From positions 1 to 64,000 of the forward strand of contig NZ_QHKS01000025.1 of assembly GCF_003353175.1 (NCBI RefSeq): a stretch of 64,000 nucleotides of DNA, read 5' to 3'. The position numbers were made by a program, and so were the translations under genes. Below, in pieces: positions 63,869 to 64,000 of the stretch (its first letter is position 1; the number at the start of each line of letters is the position of its first letter). The notes below the pieces were generated by a model. The model had not been told where the DNA came from. It saw only the letters and a program-made list of their open reading frames with translations, and did not search any database. Source of the DNA: Paraburkholderia lacunae. Its GTDB lineage: Bacteria; Pseudomonadota; Gammaproteobacteria; Burkholderiales; Burkholderiaceae.

Positions 63869-64000
63869 TCAGTCGCCGTTCTGCTCGCGCTCGCGGCTCT
63901 TGCGCAGCGCCTTTTCCTCGATGCCCGAGGTGCCTTCGCGGCGCTCGAGTTCGGCGAGCACGTCCGCCGGGCTCAGATCGAAATGCGACAGCATCACGAG
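63869..64000 (-). CDS. hisE: Phosphoribosyl-ATP pyrophosphatase, C-terminal part (runs off window)
   Basis: Only the last 43 codons are inside the window. The end of the protein includes HFDLSPADVLAELERREG and an Arg/Lys/Glu-rich terminus, as in HisE. HisE converts PR-ATP to PR-AMP in histidine synthesis. The 5' part lies beyond 64000, probably next to hisI. Confidence 0.85.
   Translation of the reverse strand, partial: LVMLSHFDLSPADVLAELERREGTSGIEEKALRKSREREQNGD

Overview
The window looks like a stretch of the main chromosome of a beta-proteobacterium, most likely Paraburkholderia/Burkholderia. The base composition is GC-rich and codons mostly end in G or C. The gene sets also fit that group: paaF|paaN-paaJ-paaG-paaI-paaK, gph-trpE-trpG-trpD-trpC, petABC-sspA-sspB, and hisE-DUF4870-hinT-tatABC. 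I recognise this by gene content and order; no database search was run. The content is overwhelmingly housekeeping. I see no insertion sequence, prophage, CRISPR array, restriction system, toxin-antitoxin pair or rRNA.

Layout. 0-7 kb: a lower phenylacetate (paa) catabolic cluster, with paaF divergent from paaN-paaJ-paaG-paaI-paaK across a TetR-type palindrome. 7-10.4 kb: mltA, a small membrane peptide, apaG, rpe and gph. 10.3-14.7 kb: the tryptophan block trpE-trpG-trpD-trpC, preceded by a Trp-rich leader peptide and a terminator/antiterminator pair, so transcription attenuation is likely. 14.7-21 kb: CYTH protein, ung, azoR, then an M61 peptidase, dsbC and a UbiH-like hydroxylase on the minus strand. 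21-28 kb: ychF, then a GDPD-like lipoprotein divergent from the ugpB-ugpA-ugpE-ugpC glycerol-3-phosphate importer. 28-33 kb: ettA, a HAD hydrolase, an M24 aminopeptidase and a small membrane protein.

33-39 kb: an atypical response regulator, hemA, prfA, prmC, grxD, ubiX and a DODA-type dioxygenase. 39-47 kb: an APC permease, a cold-shock gene with a long leader, an Hsp70-like ATPase-only protein, two MFS transporters and a nitroreductase. The second MFS gene is divergent from a TetR regulator over two matching 16-bp operators. 47.5-53.7 kb: DUF1415 protein, methyltransferases, small unknown proteins, a BaiN/HI0933-like flavoprotein and a second TetR gene. This part holds the most accessory-looking sequence, including an AT-shifted patch at about 47.8-48.7 kb. 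53.7-54.5 kb is gene-poor but carries a promoter-hairpin-terminator arrangement that could be an undescribed small RNA, followed by tRNA-Thr(UGU). 54.5-64 kb: sspB, sspA, petC, petB, petA, a Nif3-like protein, a DegS/DegQ-type protease, tatC, tatB, tatA, hinT, a DUF4870 protein and the 3' end of hisE.

How parts connect. PrmC modifies the release factor encoded next to it. The Rieske protein PetA has a twin-arginine signal, and its exporter TatABC lies about 3 kb away. The GDPD-like lipoprotein sits beside the importer for the product such enzymes release. The observations most worth checking are the trp attenuator, the candidate small RNA at about 54.1-54.3 kb, the GDPD homologue lacking its usual metal and acid/base residues, a 34-bp near-repeat shared by a flavoprotein gene and a distant intergenic spacer, the paired TetR operators, and a receiver domain lacking its phospho-acceptor Asp. 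I did not find a clear multi-gene novel system.
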